A stretch of 32,029 nucleotides of DNA, taken from assembly GCA_031254315.1 (NCBI GenBank), contig JAIRUQ010000048.1, positions 1 through 32,029 of the forward strand, given 5' to 3'. The notes under the pieces are model-generated. The model worked only from the letters and a program-made list of their open reading frames with translations. It did no database searches and was not told the DNA's origin. The stretch's first letter is position 1, and each line of letters begins with the position of its first letter. Positions 15,601-23,600 of the stretch are shown piece by piece. The DNA is from Treponema sp. (GTDB lineage Bacteria > Spirochaetota > Spirochaetia > Treponematales > Breznakiellaceae). Position numbers and translations under genes: made by a program.

Positions 15601-16996
15601 TATTTAAATTTTTATCCCAGAAATAAATACTGATAGGAGTCGCGTCAAGTATGATTCCCATACGTTCATCGACATCCCGCAGGCGTTCAATGCTTGCAAG
15701 CTGTTCATGGGCGATTAAATTTTCAGCGTGTTCTGTCTTAGCGTCTTCCATCGACTTGACCATGCAGTTAATAGGAATGTTTACATTAAGGGCGATTTTT
15801 CTCGCCATGTTCAGGCATGTTTCAGAACCGCAGGCTCCGCAGTCTACAATCCGTTTTTCAAAACTGTTTTTGCCTAACAGTTCAAAGGCTTTTTCTATGT
15901 CTGCCTCAGTTATATTAGGATGTGATGTAGGAATAGGCTTGTATTCTCTTGTAAAGTGAGATAAGTCAAATGTATCATCGTATATTTTATATAATGATTT
16001 ATAATATTCCTTTTTATGCAGAGCTACTGCCTTTCTTCTTTTATTGTTCATTTTCTTTTCTATTTCAAACACATTTCTGCCACGTAAAGAAGCGGAGCCT
16101 ATATTACAGCCTTCGATACAGTTAAGTACGTCAAATATTTCAGGCAGAAGTTTATGCGGAGTTTGTGCATATTTGTCAAGCTTTTGATATACATTAAAGC
16201 CTTCCGCAGTTGCTATATGAAACTTTTTTCCCGTGTAATATTCAATATTTTCTTTTAATCCTCCCGGCATTGGGAATAACGAACCAAAACCGCTTTCGTC
16301 ATGCTCAAACTCAGTTTCTTCGTCCGGGAGTATGATATTGTTTTTATTCAAATATTCCATCAGTTTGACAAAAGTAATGTTGTACTGCGCAAGTTTTGTT
16401 TCTTCAAACTCATTTTTTTTCGCGGGACACGGTGAAAGCGCGGCAATACGATCGTTCACCCCCTTGTATTCTTTTAAATAAATAGAGGTGCATGCCATTG
16501 GGCTTTGTACCGGAGACAGGCTTGGCAATAATTCATGGCGGTACATTTCGCAATATGTAACAATTGCGGGGCAGGGCTGGGTTATTATAGATACGGAATC
16601 ATTTTTTTCGATATGTCTTATATGCGCCCAAATACATATATCAGCTCCAAGAGATACATCGTATATATTGTTTACGCCGAGATGTTTAAACCATGTGAAA
16701 AGTTTTTTATAGCCGTCTATGTTTGTACGGATAGAAGGAGCGGCGATAACCGATATAGGCACGCCGTTTTGTAAATCATTAAAGAATTGTTCAGTATCAT
16801 CAACATAATATCTCGCGTCATGTTTGCACACCGCAAGACACCGTCCGCAGGATATACATTTTTCATAATTAATTTTAACTTTTACATTGCCAACATCATC
16901 CTGATAGGTAATGTTTGCCATTTCCATCGGACATTCCCTGACACATCTGTTACAGCCATTACATAAATCGTGTTTTGTTTTAATCGTCTCGATCAT
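12635..16996 (-). CDS. [FeFe]-hydrogenase-like sensor hybrid histidine kinase (Fd-H-cluster-PAS-HK-REC-Hpt)
   Basis: 1453 residues. Two [4Fe-4S] ferredoxin motifs come first (Cys12/15/18/22 and Cys47/50/53/57). An [FeFe]-hydrogenase large-subunit-like domain keeps all four H-cluster-type cysteines: Cys142 (TQPCPAIV), Cys190 (SPCPAKKNE) and Cys293/Cys297 (NCIEGCNIG). A further FeS domain has Cys386/389/394/411. Three PAS domains lie at about 446-560, 575-695 and 715-840. HisKA carries His868 (MSHEIRTPMN) and is followed by a HATPase with DTGQGM and GTGLGM. A receiver has Asp1178 and a C-terminal Hpt domain His1317 (SVHGIKNALANIG). This matches sensory, not bulk catalytic, hydrogenase-like proteins, so H2 or redox state is the likely signal. 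It lies 50 bases downstream of an HD-GYP response regulator, its probable output. Convergent with the FecR gene, one base apart. Confidence 0.93.
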   Translation of the reverse strand: MIETIKTKHDLCNGCNRCVRECPMEMANITYQDDVGNVKVKINYEKCISCGRCLAVCKHDARYYVDDTEQFFNDLQNGVPISVIAAPSIRTNIDGYKKLFTWFKHLGVNNIYDVSLGADICIWAHIRHIEKNDSVSIITQPCPAIVTYCEMYRHELLPSLSPVQSPMACTSIYLKEYKGVNDRIAALSPCPAKKNEFEETKLAQYNITFVKLMEYLNKNNIILPDEETEFEHDESGFGSLFPMPGGLKENIEYYTGKKFHIATAEGFNVYQKLDKYAQTPHKLLPEIFDVLNCIEGCNIGSASLRGRNVFEIEKKMNNKRRKAVALHKKEYYKSLYKIYDDTFDLSHFTREYKPIPTSHPNITEADIEKAFELLGKNSFEKRIVDCGACGSETCLNMARKIALNVNIPINCMVKSMEDAKTEHAENLIAHEQLASIERLRDVDERMGIILDATPISIYFWDKNLNIIDCNQEAVRSFGLSTKQELMKKFYQLMPEYQPDGTLSDKKITQLISQAFEKGSVRTEFMYQSLDIEPIPVEFTLIRVNYRGADHVAAYVRDLREQKQMMQEIASAQFTSSAMFGANPQMNILFDSEFNVIDCNPAAISYMEFDTKEAMINGFMERFSKSIPAFQSNGRVSLTLAEKFMTAAKNGYNKFETELITKNGTRTLDVEFKKIPYERSFAIVAYIYDMTEIREREIELSHLYELNQLQLTKLNLMVQASKIGLWDMEVVQNDPVNLSNPIIFSDEFRHMVGYSNEIDFPNILESWTSILHPDDKEKALDAFAKHLLDKTDKTPFDIEYRLLKADGEYSYFHASGKTIRDEEGNPLRVAGSLIDITETKNILLDTERQRVEAEAANKAKTSFLSTMSHEIRTPMNAILGITEIQLQNSNLDPNVKEALEKIYTSGDLLLGIINDILDLSKIEAGKMELVIAKYDITSLIIDTVQLNIMIIGDKPIEFELHIDENTPLLMLGDEYRIKQIINNLLSNAIKYSVSGTVKLSVHAEPIDNNDNGVTLVVSVSDTGQGMTDEQISRLFDEYSRFNLEANRTTEGTGLGMSITQNLLRLMNGSISIDSVPGEGSIFTVHLPQGKAGPEVIGKEMAENMHQFRTSTRAQMKRVQISREPMPYGSVLIVDDVETNIYVTKGLLSPYLLKIDSAGSGIEAIERIKSGNVYDIIFMDHMMPQMDGIEAVKIIRGMGYKKPIVALTANAIAGQAGIFSVNGFNDYIFKPIDIRQLNTVLNQLIRDIQTPEVIEAARKSAQVNEAQLSADALPQTVDPYLAEIFVRDALKTLTTLDAVSEKNDYSNEDNMRSYIISVHGIKNALANIGKIKLSTIAIKLEHAGREGKIDIVKSETPSFINSLREVVEELKAKKETTAIEKTDEDTSYLTETLLTIKAACESYNERVADETLAALRKKTWSKQTGELLSKISEQLLHSDFDEAAGSIDKFLEKMI

Positions 16997-17046
16997 GTTA
17001 CCTCTGTTTCATTCATGGAACTAAATGGGTTGCCTTTATACCGGCG

Positions 17047-18084
17047 TTATGGTGATACAGTTTTGAATTGCTCTCTTACCTCATAAAATATTTCCGCTAT
17101 TTCAGGATCAAACTGCTTGCCGGAATTTTCCATGATAATTTTTACCGCTTCCTCCGGGGAAAACGGATTTTTATACGGGCGTTCCGAAACAAGCGCGTCG
17201 TATACATCGACAATCGCCATGATCCGTCCTTGAAGAGGGATTGCTTCCCCCTTAAGCCCATGCGGATAGCCCTTCCCATCCCAGCGTTCATGGTGATAGC
17301 CGGCGAACAGTTTTGCGTTTTGCAAAAATTCAACATTTTCCGTTCTGGAAATGATCTGGTCAATGATGCGTTCGCCTTCCATAGAATGGGTTTTCATTAT
17401 TTCAAATTCTTCATCCGTCAATTTTCCCGGCTTGTTCAAAACAACATCCGATATAGAAATTTTTCCGACATCATGCAGGCGCGCGGATGAAATTAAAAGG
17501 TCTAAATCCATTTCTTTAAGCTCGGCAGTATGCAGTCCGTGTATTATCATTGCTTCCAGTAATATTTTTATATATGCAGTTGTACGTTCAATGTGACCGC
17601 CTGTCCCATGATCGCGGCTTTCAACCATGTCCGCAAGTACGAAGACAATTCCGTTTTGCAGTTTCTGAAGCTGTTCTGTTTTTTGCTGAAGCTGTGATGT
17701 CCGCTCACGGATAATTTCATCAATATCCAAATGTGTTTTAATCCGGTTATTTAAAACCGGCGCGGAAAACGGTTTTGTTATAAAATCTACTACGCCAAGT
17801 TGAAAACCATGAACTTCTACAGAAGCGTCAGACATTCCGGTAAGGAACATAACTGGTATACTTGATAGAACGCTGTTTCCTTTCAAACGCTTTAGAGCTT
17901 CAAACCCGTCTATTTCCGGCATTTCAATATCCAGCAAAATTAAGTCCGGCGTTATTTTTTCTAAAATCGTAAACATTTTTGCCGCTGAGGGCATGGTCAT
18001 AACTTGATATTGTTCTTTTAACGCTTCCTTTGCCACAGACAAATTTGTATCATTATCGTCCACAACGAAAATAGTTTTTTGCAT
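17047..18084 (-). CDS. HD-GYP response regulator (cyclic-di-GMP phosphodiesterase)
   Basis: 345 residues. An N-terminal receiver has phospho-acceptor Asp52 (LILLDIEMPEIDG) and conserved Lys104 (FITKPF). A coiled-coil linker of about 125-145 follows, then an HD-GYP domain. Metal-binding His204-Asp205 (LHDVGKI), His264-His265 (GYHHERWDGKGYP) and the GYP at 272-274 are intact, so c-di-GMP hydrolysis is expected. The ATG is preceded by a GGGGTAAGGAT ribosome-binding region. It is the first gene of a two-gene minus-strand unit, and the hydrogenase-like hybrid kinase with an Hpt domain follows. The simplest model is a phosphorelay from that kinase to Asp52, coupling H2 or redox sensing to c-di-GMP-controlled motility or attachment. 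Confidence 0.95.
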   Translation of the reverse strand: MQKTIFVVDDNDTNLSVAKEALKEQYQVMTMPSAAKMFTILEKITPDLILLDIEMPEIDGFEALKRLKGNSVLSSIPVMFLTGMSDASVEVHGFQLGVVDFITKPFSAPVLNNRIKTHLDIDEIIRERTSQLQQKTEQLQKLQNGIVFVLADMVESRDHGTGGHIERTTAYIKILLEAMIIHGLHTAELKEMDLDLLISSARLHDVGKISISDVVLNKPGKLTDEEFEIMKTHSMEGERIIDQIISRTENVEFLQNAKLFAGYHHERWDGKGYPHGLKGEAIPLQGRIMAIVDVYDALVSERPYKNPFSPEEAVKIIMENSGKQFDPEIAEIFYEVREQFKTVSP

Positions 18085-18229
18085 ATCCTTACCCCTGCCT
18101 CAAAAGATTGAGTTGAATAATACTACCATATACAATAAGATACTGCAATAATAAAATTTCATTAAGCGTGAGTTAAAAGCAATATAATAGAAGATTGAGG
18201 AAATTTATCTAAAATTCTGCGAGCTTTCT

Positions 18230-19537
18230 TTAAAAGCTGTATTTTAGCACCGTCTTTACAAAGTTGTTCTCGTGGTATTGCCCGAATTGCCCGTCCCTGT
18301 CGCCGCCGAAAATGCCGCCGGAAAGCTCAACAGATACAGCGTCTTTTGTCAAAATTAGAGAAGGTATGAGCATATAGTCCCCGACTTCGATTTCCCAAAA
18401 AACGGCGGCTCTAAGTTCAAGCTGACCCTTAAAAAAAGTTTTAGAAAGAGCGGCGATAATTTGTGTGGAGATCATGTCTGTGTTTGCTTCAATATCCAGC
18501 GGCGAGGTAATTTTATCATTCATAAGGCGAATTGTTTCGTTGCACTGGACATTGAGATTAATTCCCAAAAAGAGGTCTCGGTCAAAGCCGAATGACCACG
18601 CGAGGTGGGGATTGTATACCGCTCCGTTGTCACCGTTTAAATCCCCGGTAATGTTTGCGGCAAACTCGGCGCGAACATTAAAGCCCAATAAATCTTGCGC
18701 CCAATCAATACCGATTTGATGATAGGGATTGTACAAAAAATCTACAGAGTGAGGTGTAAACGACGGCGTAAGTGTTATGGAAAAGGCAGGGCGAGTTAAT
18801 CGCCCATAATAATATTGAAGCCCAATGTCCGCAGAACCAATCGTCGTTGTAAAGCGCATACCTGCTTGCGCATAATCAAGCGTTGAAGTGTCGGGTGGCT
18901 CATTTATGGTTGCGCCTTGTAATTGAAGTTGCCCTAGTTCTTGCACCATTTTCGACTGAACCCAGCGTCCTTCTTCGGCAAATCGCATTGGTTCAAATGA
19001 AGGGACAAACACGCCTTCAATTTTTGAAAAAGAGCCGATACGGTATGAGAGATGAACCAAAGGACGCGCAATTTTGAAATTTACCATACTGCTTAAATCA
19101 GTCAACTCTGAATAATCCAGCGGATTGATGACATCTAACGGTCCGAAACTGTCCGCCTTGCCCCATGTGAGTTTACGCAAGCCTGCCTCAGCCTCAAATC
19201 TGCCGAAGTAAGCACGGACATAGGCTTCATCTATTGATACCGGCGATGAGGATGGCTCTAATTTAAGACCGATGAAGGCTGTGGCGGCGGAGACTGTGGC
19301 GGAAAAATTTAACTCGCCTGAAAAAATATCGCCAAGTTCTACATGATCGAAGCCGTCATAAAAATCGCTGATAAACCCAAGCAGTGTCGCCGACACTTCG
19401 CCGCTTACGGTGACAGAAGGGCTGCCTGCGGAACTGGTTTCTGTTTCATCATTAAAGCCAAAACCAAAGTCCTGAGCGCAAAGCGGTAATGCTATTGCGA
19501 GTAACAAAACTAATATAAAAAAGAACTGTTTTTTCAT
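18230..19537 (-). CDS. Outer-membrane beta-barrel protein (DUF1302-like) of an exporter operon
   Basis: 435 residues with a signal peptide (MKKQFFFILVLLLAIALPLCAQ). The mature protein alternates hydrophobic and polar residues as expected of a beta-barrel and ends in Phe (VLKYSF), the usual outer-membrane C-terminal signature. The segment LTWGKADSFGPLDVINPLDYSE (given here to residue positions about 135-156) resembles the WG-x-D...DVLNPLD hallmark of DUF1302-type barrels. These are often found beside MMPL-type RND transporters. The start overlaps the stop of the LolA-like gene by one base (TAATG), indicating translational coupling. The mature N-terminus has a FGFGF motif that recurs in the RND protein of the same operon. 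The transported compound is unknown. Confidence 0.8.
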   Translation of the reverse strand: MKKQFFFILVLLLAIALPLCAQDFGFGFNDETETSSAGSPSVTVSGEVSATLLGFISDFYDGFDHVELGDIFSGELNFSATVSAATAFIGLKLEPSSSPVSIDEAYVRAYFGRFEAEAGLRKLTWGKADSFGPLDVINPLDYSELTDLSSMVNFKIARPLVHLSYRIGSFSKIEGVFVPSFEPMRFAEEGRWVQSKMVQELGQLQLQGATINEPPDTSTLDYAQAGMRFTTTIGSADIGLQYYYGRLTRPAFSITLTPSFTPHSVDFLYNPYHQIGIDWAQDLLGFNVRAEFAANITGDLNGDNGAVYNPHLAWSFGFDRDLFLGINLNVQCNETIRLMNDKITSPLDIEANTDMISTQIIAALSKTFFKGQLELRAAVFWEIEVGDYMLIPSLILTKDAVSVELSGGIFGGDRDGQFGQYHENNFVKTVLKYSF

Positions 19538-20307
19538 TAAGGTCTCCCTGTTTCAAGAAATTGCGTAGTAAAAACCGATTCAGGAATAGGATCGTTGTAT
19601 TTGATAATTTCCATATAAATTGTGGTGCTGGTTCCTGCCGCAACAGTTGAAATTCTCATCTGCATTGGCGTTAGCTGTCCCTGCATTACCCGGTAGTCCA
19701 GCATTTCAAGCAGTTTGACCAAATTCCCTCTGCGGTCATAAAATTCGCTTTTATAAATTAAATTACTCTGTTTATCAATCCAGCTTATTGTTCTGGAATA
19801 CGGATAAGAGTTGTCTCTTGGAACGGACTGTATCACATAACAAGCAGTTCCATTAAAATTTTCCTCCCGAAGGAGCGTATGAACATCAAGACCTACTTCG
19901 CGGTCAGTTGCGGATATATCGTCATAGGAAAAATCTGTCCCCATAAAACTGCCGCCGCTTTCAGATGCGACAATACGTCTGACCCTGTTCAATGACGGCA
20001 AAAATATCCAGCGGTCGGAACTGCCGGAAACGTTGTCTATGGTGAGAAATCGCGTACCTGCGACATTAGCCGGACGCTGGAACACAATTACGGTACGGGC
20101 GTTCCCATTCGCGTCATCCTTTGAATATTGATCGATGAGCCGCTCGGAAGTTGTTCCGTCCCTTGCCGTGATTACCATTCGGGAACGGGTAGACACGGTA
20201 TCCATGGCGATACGGTTTCTAGCCGCAGTAACGATTGAAACCGCGTCCTGCGCATAAATTGAAAAAAAGCCGCTTAACAGAAAAACTGTTAAAGTAACAT
20301 ATTTCAT
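19537..20307 (-). CDS. Outer-membrane lipoprotein-sorting (LolA-like) protein
   Basis: 256 residues from ATG 20305-20307, which follows GGAGGATTAAC. Longer upstream readings would run into the preceding DUF2147 gene and lack a signal. The signal peptide is MKYVTLTVFLLSGFFSIYAQ. The mature protein has the LolA-like open barrel pattern: RSRMVITARDG, RTVIVFQRPANVAGTRFL, WIFLPSLNRVRRI, then GTDFSYDDI. This is the subfamily found next to MMPL-type RND exporters, not the housekeeping LolA of lipoprotein sorting. It probably ferries a lipid-like or hydrophobic substrate across the periplasm between the RND pump and the outer-membrane barrel encoded next. Confidence 0.88.
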   Translation of the reverse strand: MKYVTLTVFLLSGFFSIYAQDAVSIVTAARNRIAMDTVSTRSRMVITARDGTTSERLIDQYSKDDANGNARTVIVFQRPANVAGTRFLTIDNVSGSSDRWIFLPSLNRVRRIVASESGGSFMGTDFSYDDISATDREVGLDVHTLLREENFNGTACYVIQSVPRDNSYPYSRTISWIDKQSNLIYKSEFYDRRGNLVKLLEMLDYRVMQGQLTPMQMRISTVAAGTSTTIYMEIIKYNDPIPESVFTTQFLETGRP

Positions 20308-20330
20308 GTTAATCCTCCATAAAAAAATAA

Positions 20331-20825
20331 TTAACGTAATGCTCCCGCTTCTTCGGGAGTCGCTCTTCGCCAATATTGACTGCCTGAAAAAACAAGAAGC
20401 TGTCCGCGTATTTCCAGAGCCTCCTGCGGAAATCTCCTGCCGTCCGCCGGATGATAAATAATTGAACACCTGTATATACTGCCATTCGCAGGGTTAATCA
20501 CATTGCCGCCTGTCCAATGACCGTTACTCTCCATACGCAGTCCAAAAATCCACGGAGTTCCAAGAACGGTAAGCTGATTTACCCTTCCTGTTACTGGAAA
20601 ATCGGGATAACTTTCTTTGCATCTTGACGCTCTGTCCGTCGCTGACGTACCCAACGCGGAGACCAGCTTCCCGAACAGAACGCCGTTATCCTGATATATC
20701 TCCCAGCCTGACTCAACTCTTCCCGTCCTCTGGTCTACACTCAGCCAGAACCCTTCCGCCGGGTCGGCAAAAACGGCTGTGCTGTACATGAAGAAAATGA
20801 TCGCCGCTGTAAAAAATTTTTTCAT
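20331..20825 (-). CDS. DUF2147 family secreted protein
   Basis: 164 residues with signal peptide MKKFFTAAIIFFMYSTAVFA. The mature part follows the DUF2147 plan: GFWLSVDQRTGRVESGWEIY, GKLV, a Cys-containing CKESYPDFPVTG stretch, WTGGNVINPANGSIYRC, and a final LLVFSGSQYWRRA. In the family these are small periplasmic or surface beta proteins of unknown biochemical role. Its start codon overlaps the stop of the RND gene by four bases (ATGA), and the LolA-like gene follows after 23 bases, so it belongs to the exporter operon. Confidence 0.85.
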   Translation of the reverse strand: MKKFFTAAIIFFMYSTAVFADPAEGFWLSVDQRTGRVESGWEIYQDNGVLFGKLVSALGTSATDRASRCKESYPDFPVTGRVNQLTVLGTPWIFGLRMESNGHWTGGNVINPANGSIYRCSIIYHPADGRRFPQEALEIRGQLLVFSGSQYWRRATPEEAGALR

Positions 20826-23437
20826 ATTTTACCTCCATTAAAAATAAATTTTGGTTTGATTACGGTAAGCAGAGCCGGAATAATTGTAAGGCTGACCAGC
20901 GCGGTGATGATCATGCTGAACGCGATAAGCGCGCCCATCTCCGCGACAATTCTGAACTGCGAAAGCGCAAGCACTGCAAATCCCGCGCTCACCGATACGG
21001 CATTGATAATGATTGCTTTTCCGCACCCGATAAAAGTAAGACGAAGACAATCATCAGTGTTTTGACTGCCTGCTCTGTATTCGCGCTTAAACGCTTCTAT
21101 AAAGTGAATCGCATAATCAGTGCCAATACTAAACGCAAGCCCTGCGACAAGCGCTGTTCCTATATTTAGTTTAACACCAAGAAAACCCATGACCGCGAAA
21201 TTACAAAGTATAGCGATAGCGAGCGGCAGAGCGCCGATAATTCCTGCGCTAAATGATCTGTAAGATACAGTAATAATCAAAAATACAATTAATATTGAAG
21301 CGACAATAGAAATAACCTGTGAGCTGATAATCAATTCGGTAACAGCTCCTTCCAGCGTTGCGCCGCCGCCTATCATTACCTCTATGTTTTTGGGAAAATT
21401 CGCGTCAATATAAGCGTTGATTTTTTTAATTACCCTAATCGTATCTCTGTTTCCGGTGGTGCGAAGCTGTATTGTCGTTTTGATGGCGGTCGGCTCAAAC
21501 GGATCATTTGAATAAACAATTGAATCATCCCCGGAAAGTAGGACGAGGTAGTTTGAGACTAACCTCTGTAGTTCGTCATCTGTCAATTTCCCATAACGGG
21601 CAGGGTCAGAGGGAACTTCGTAATAAGAAAAGCCGTCGTAGTTTATAAGACGCTTGAGTTCTTTAACAAGATCATTGCCGCTCATGGCGGCGTTGTTTCC
21701 TGCGGCGGTATCAAGGAGGGCGAATAGATCGTTCACAGAATAATCGGTAGTTTGAGCAACCGGAGCAGATACCGTTGTTTCGCTTGTTACATTGGCGAAC
21801 CCAAGCGAATCTGAAAACCCAAAACCAAAGCCAAAAGAGTCATCGCTCATATTAGCAGTTCTGGTTTCTTTTACCATCGCAAGTCCCTCTGGACTTTCAT
21901 CAACATTGAACACCTGATTGATGCGCTTAATAATGTCTGTGAAACCGACCACCTTGCCGGTTTCAGGAAGCCGTTCGCTCAAATAGGCAGAAAGATTATC
22001 GACTGCCAAAAGCGTTACAGGGGAGAGCAGAACATCGCTTGAGTCCGCTTTCACTACAACAGTCAAATCTTTTGAGCCGCCGAAATGTTCCCTGATAAAG
22101 CGATCGGAGCGGCTAATGTCTGTCTCATTCTGAAAAAATTCAAGTAAGACATTATCGACTATTATTTTTGAAAGACCGTACAGCGAGAAGGCAATAACAA
22201 GCGCGGTAACGCACAAAATCGCTCCCTTTTTCTTCGCTATCGTTAAAAAAGTATTGCTGATAAAATTACTAAAACGGTCTGTGCCGGTGTTTGCGTGAGC
22301 GGCAGTTTTAATTTGTTTTGCGCCGCGAATTAACAGCAGTGCCGGAATTAGCGTAACCGTTACCACAAACGATGTAATAACTCCTGTTCCGGCGCAAATG
22401 CCAAACTCGCGCATGGGCACTATTGGTGTAAAACAAAATGAAATAAATCCCGCACAGGTGGTAATCGCCGTTAGAAACACAGGTTTTAACATTTTTCGCA
22501 TTAGCTGAAACACCAGAGTACGGTGATCGTCAGCGGTTAATGTACGCTCCCTGCAATCTTCAATATAATGGGTTACTACATGAATACCATACGCGCTCCC
22601 CACCGCTACTAAAATCACAGGTAGGACGGTGGTAAGAATTGATAAGGGTACTCCCAGAAAAGCCATCGCGCCCGTTGTCCATGTTACCGCTATAATCACG
22701 GTGATAAGCGGCAGAATAACAAAAGTAAAACGGCGGAAAGAAAAAAACAGCACCGCAAGCAGAGCTACAAGTACAAGGGGAATGAGGATAATGTTATCTG
22801 CAATCATCGCCTCGTTAATGGTAGCGTTAATCACAGGAAGCCCTGTAATGTACACCTCGGCAAATCCCGCGAATGTTTCACGAGCGATGTTTCGTATTGT
22901 AACAAGAGCAGAGTTCACCTCAGCTGATGTCTGCTCCTCAGTCGTAACATTAAGGGTGATCAAAACCTGCGTCGCCTGATGATCGTTTGAGACAATCGCG
23001 CCCTGAAACAACTCCCAAGACGCTATGCGCCGTTTGAGTTCCGCTATCTCCACATCCGCGCCGGAAAAATTTTCGGGCACAAGATCGTCAATGATAATAC
23101 TGTCGCTGTTTCCGGTAATGTATTTTGTGGACATTATAGAGTTGACGTCCTTCACAACCTCGATTTCTTTCACCGCGTCTGAAAAGTCTTTTACTCGCGC
23201 AAGAAACGCCGGATCAAAAACCGTATTGTAGGGGCACTCAAGTCCCACAAAAATGACAACCTGTCCGCCAAACTCTTCATCGATATACTCGGAAATATTT
23301 CGCGCCTGATTTCCGTTGGGCAGAAAACGCATATTGTTGTTGTCCAGTCTTACTTTGGGAAGCTGAACCGCGAAAAAAACGGTTATAGCGGCGATAAGGA
23401 CAGCTATCAGAACCGGATATTTATACAGTTTCTCCAT
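20822..23437 (-). CDS. RND-superfamily exporter, MMPL type
   Basis: 871 residues, with the duplicated RND layout: one transmembrane helix, a periplasmic domain, five helices, then a repeat of the same. VGSAYGIHVVTHYIED (first half) and IGTDYAIHFIEAFKREY (second half, about 735) are the TM4-equivalent motifs. The acidic proton-relay residue is kept only in the second. Such proteins use the proton gradient to move lipids or hydrophobic compounds across the inner membrane. The second periplasmic domain contains a low-complexity insert with FGFGFGF around residues 530-540, also seen at the N-terminus of the operon's outer-membrane protein. It is the first gene of a four-gene operon and is divergent from a TetR-family gene. 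The start is preceded by AAGGGGGA at a rather long 13-base spacing. Confidence 0.93.
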   Translation of the reverse strand: MEKLYKYPVLIAVLIAAITVFFAVQLPKVRLDNNNMRFLPNGNQARNISEYIDEEFGGQVVIFVGLECPYNTVFDPAFLARVKDFSDAVKEIEVVKDVNSIMSTKYITGNSDSIIIDDLVPENFSGADVEIAELKRRIASWELFQGAIVSNDHQATQVLITLNVTTEEQTSAEVNSALVTIRNIARETFAGFAEVYITGLPVINATINEAMIADNIILIPLVLVALLAVLFFSFRRFTFVILPLITVIIAVTWTTGAMAFLGVPLSILTTVLPVILVAVGSAYGIHVVTHYIEDCRERTLTADDHRTLVFQLMRKMLKPVFLTAITTCAGFISFCFTPIVPMREFGICAGTGVITSFVVTVTLIPALLLIRGAKQIKTAAHANTGTDRFSNFISNTFLTIAKKKGAILCVTALVIAFSLYGLSKIIVDNVLLEFFQNETDISRSDRFIREHFGGSKDLTVVVKADSSDVLLSPVTLLAVDNLSAYLSERLPETGKVVGFTDIIKRINQVFNVDESPEGLAMVKETRTANMSDDSFGFGFGFSDSLGFANVTSETTVSAPVAQTTDYSVNDLFALLDTAAGNNAAMSGNDLVKELKRLINYDGFSYYEVPSDPARYGKLTDDELQRLVSNYLVLLSGDDSIVYSNDPFEPTAIKTTIQLRTTGNRDTIRVIKKINAYIDANFPKNIEVMIGGGATLEGAVTELIISSQVISIVASILIVFLIITVSYRSFSAGIIGALPLAIAILCNFAVMGFLGVKLNIGTALVAGLAFSIGTDYAIHFIEAFKREYRAGSQNTDDCLRLTFIGCGKAIIINAVSVSAGFAVLALSQFRIVAEMGALIAFSMIITALVSLTIIPALLTVIKPKFIFNGGKI

Positions 23438-23471
23438 CGATTTTGACTAATCCCCCTTGTTTTATGTTAAA

Positions 23472-23500
23472 AGAATAACTACACTAAGAACGGAAAGCAA
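23472..23500 (-). promoter_or_regulatory. Candidate promoter of the RND operon
   Basis: On the minus strand, TTGCTT (23500-23495), a 17-base spacer and TATTCT (23477-23472) lie about 35 bases before the RND start codon. The match is moderate. Confidence 0.35.
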
Positions 23501-23530
23501 CACACAGTATGATTTGATATATTTTGAACT

Positions 23531-23559
23531 GAACAATACTCCATGTTTTTGTATTGTTC
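23531..23559. promoter_or_regulatory. Candidate TetR-family operator (inverted repeat)
   Basis: GAACAATAC (23531-23539) and GTATTGTTC (23551-23559) are a perfect 9-bp inverted repeat with an 11-base centre. They lie between the divergent RND operon and the TetR-family gene, where such regulators usually bind. A perfect 10-base palindrome, GGATATATCC, follows at 23561-23570. There is no T-run, so a terminator is unlikely. Confidence 0.55.
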
Positions 23560-23600
23560 TGGATATATCCGTATAAAACGACCGGAACAGGAGGAATTCC

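Noticed and set aside
12635..16996. Interpretation as a bulk catalytic [FeFe]-hydrogenase
   Set aside because: The domain is fused to PAS, kinase, receiver and Hpt modules. Its first H-cluster motif (TQPCPAIV) departs from the catalytic consensus, so a sensor role is more likely.
18222..18238. AGCTTT/AAAGCT inverted repeat at the end of the outer-membrane protein gene
   Set aside because: The stem is only six AT-rich pairs, spans the stop codon and lacks a following T-run, so I do not call it a terminator.
23531..23559. Inverted repeat as an intrinsic terminator
   Set aside because: AT-rich arms, no T-run, and a position between divergent genes make an operator more plausible.
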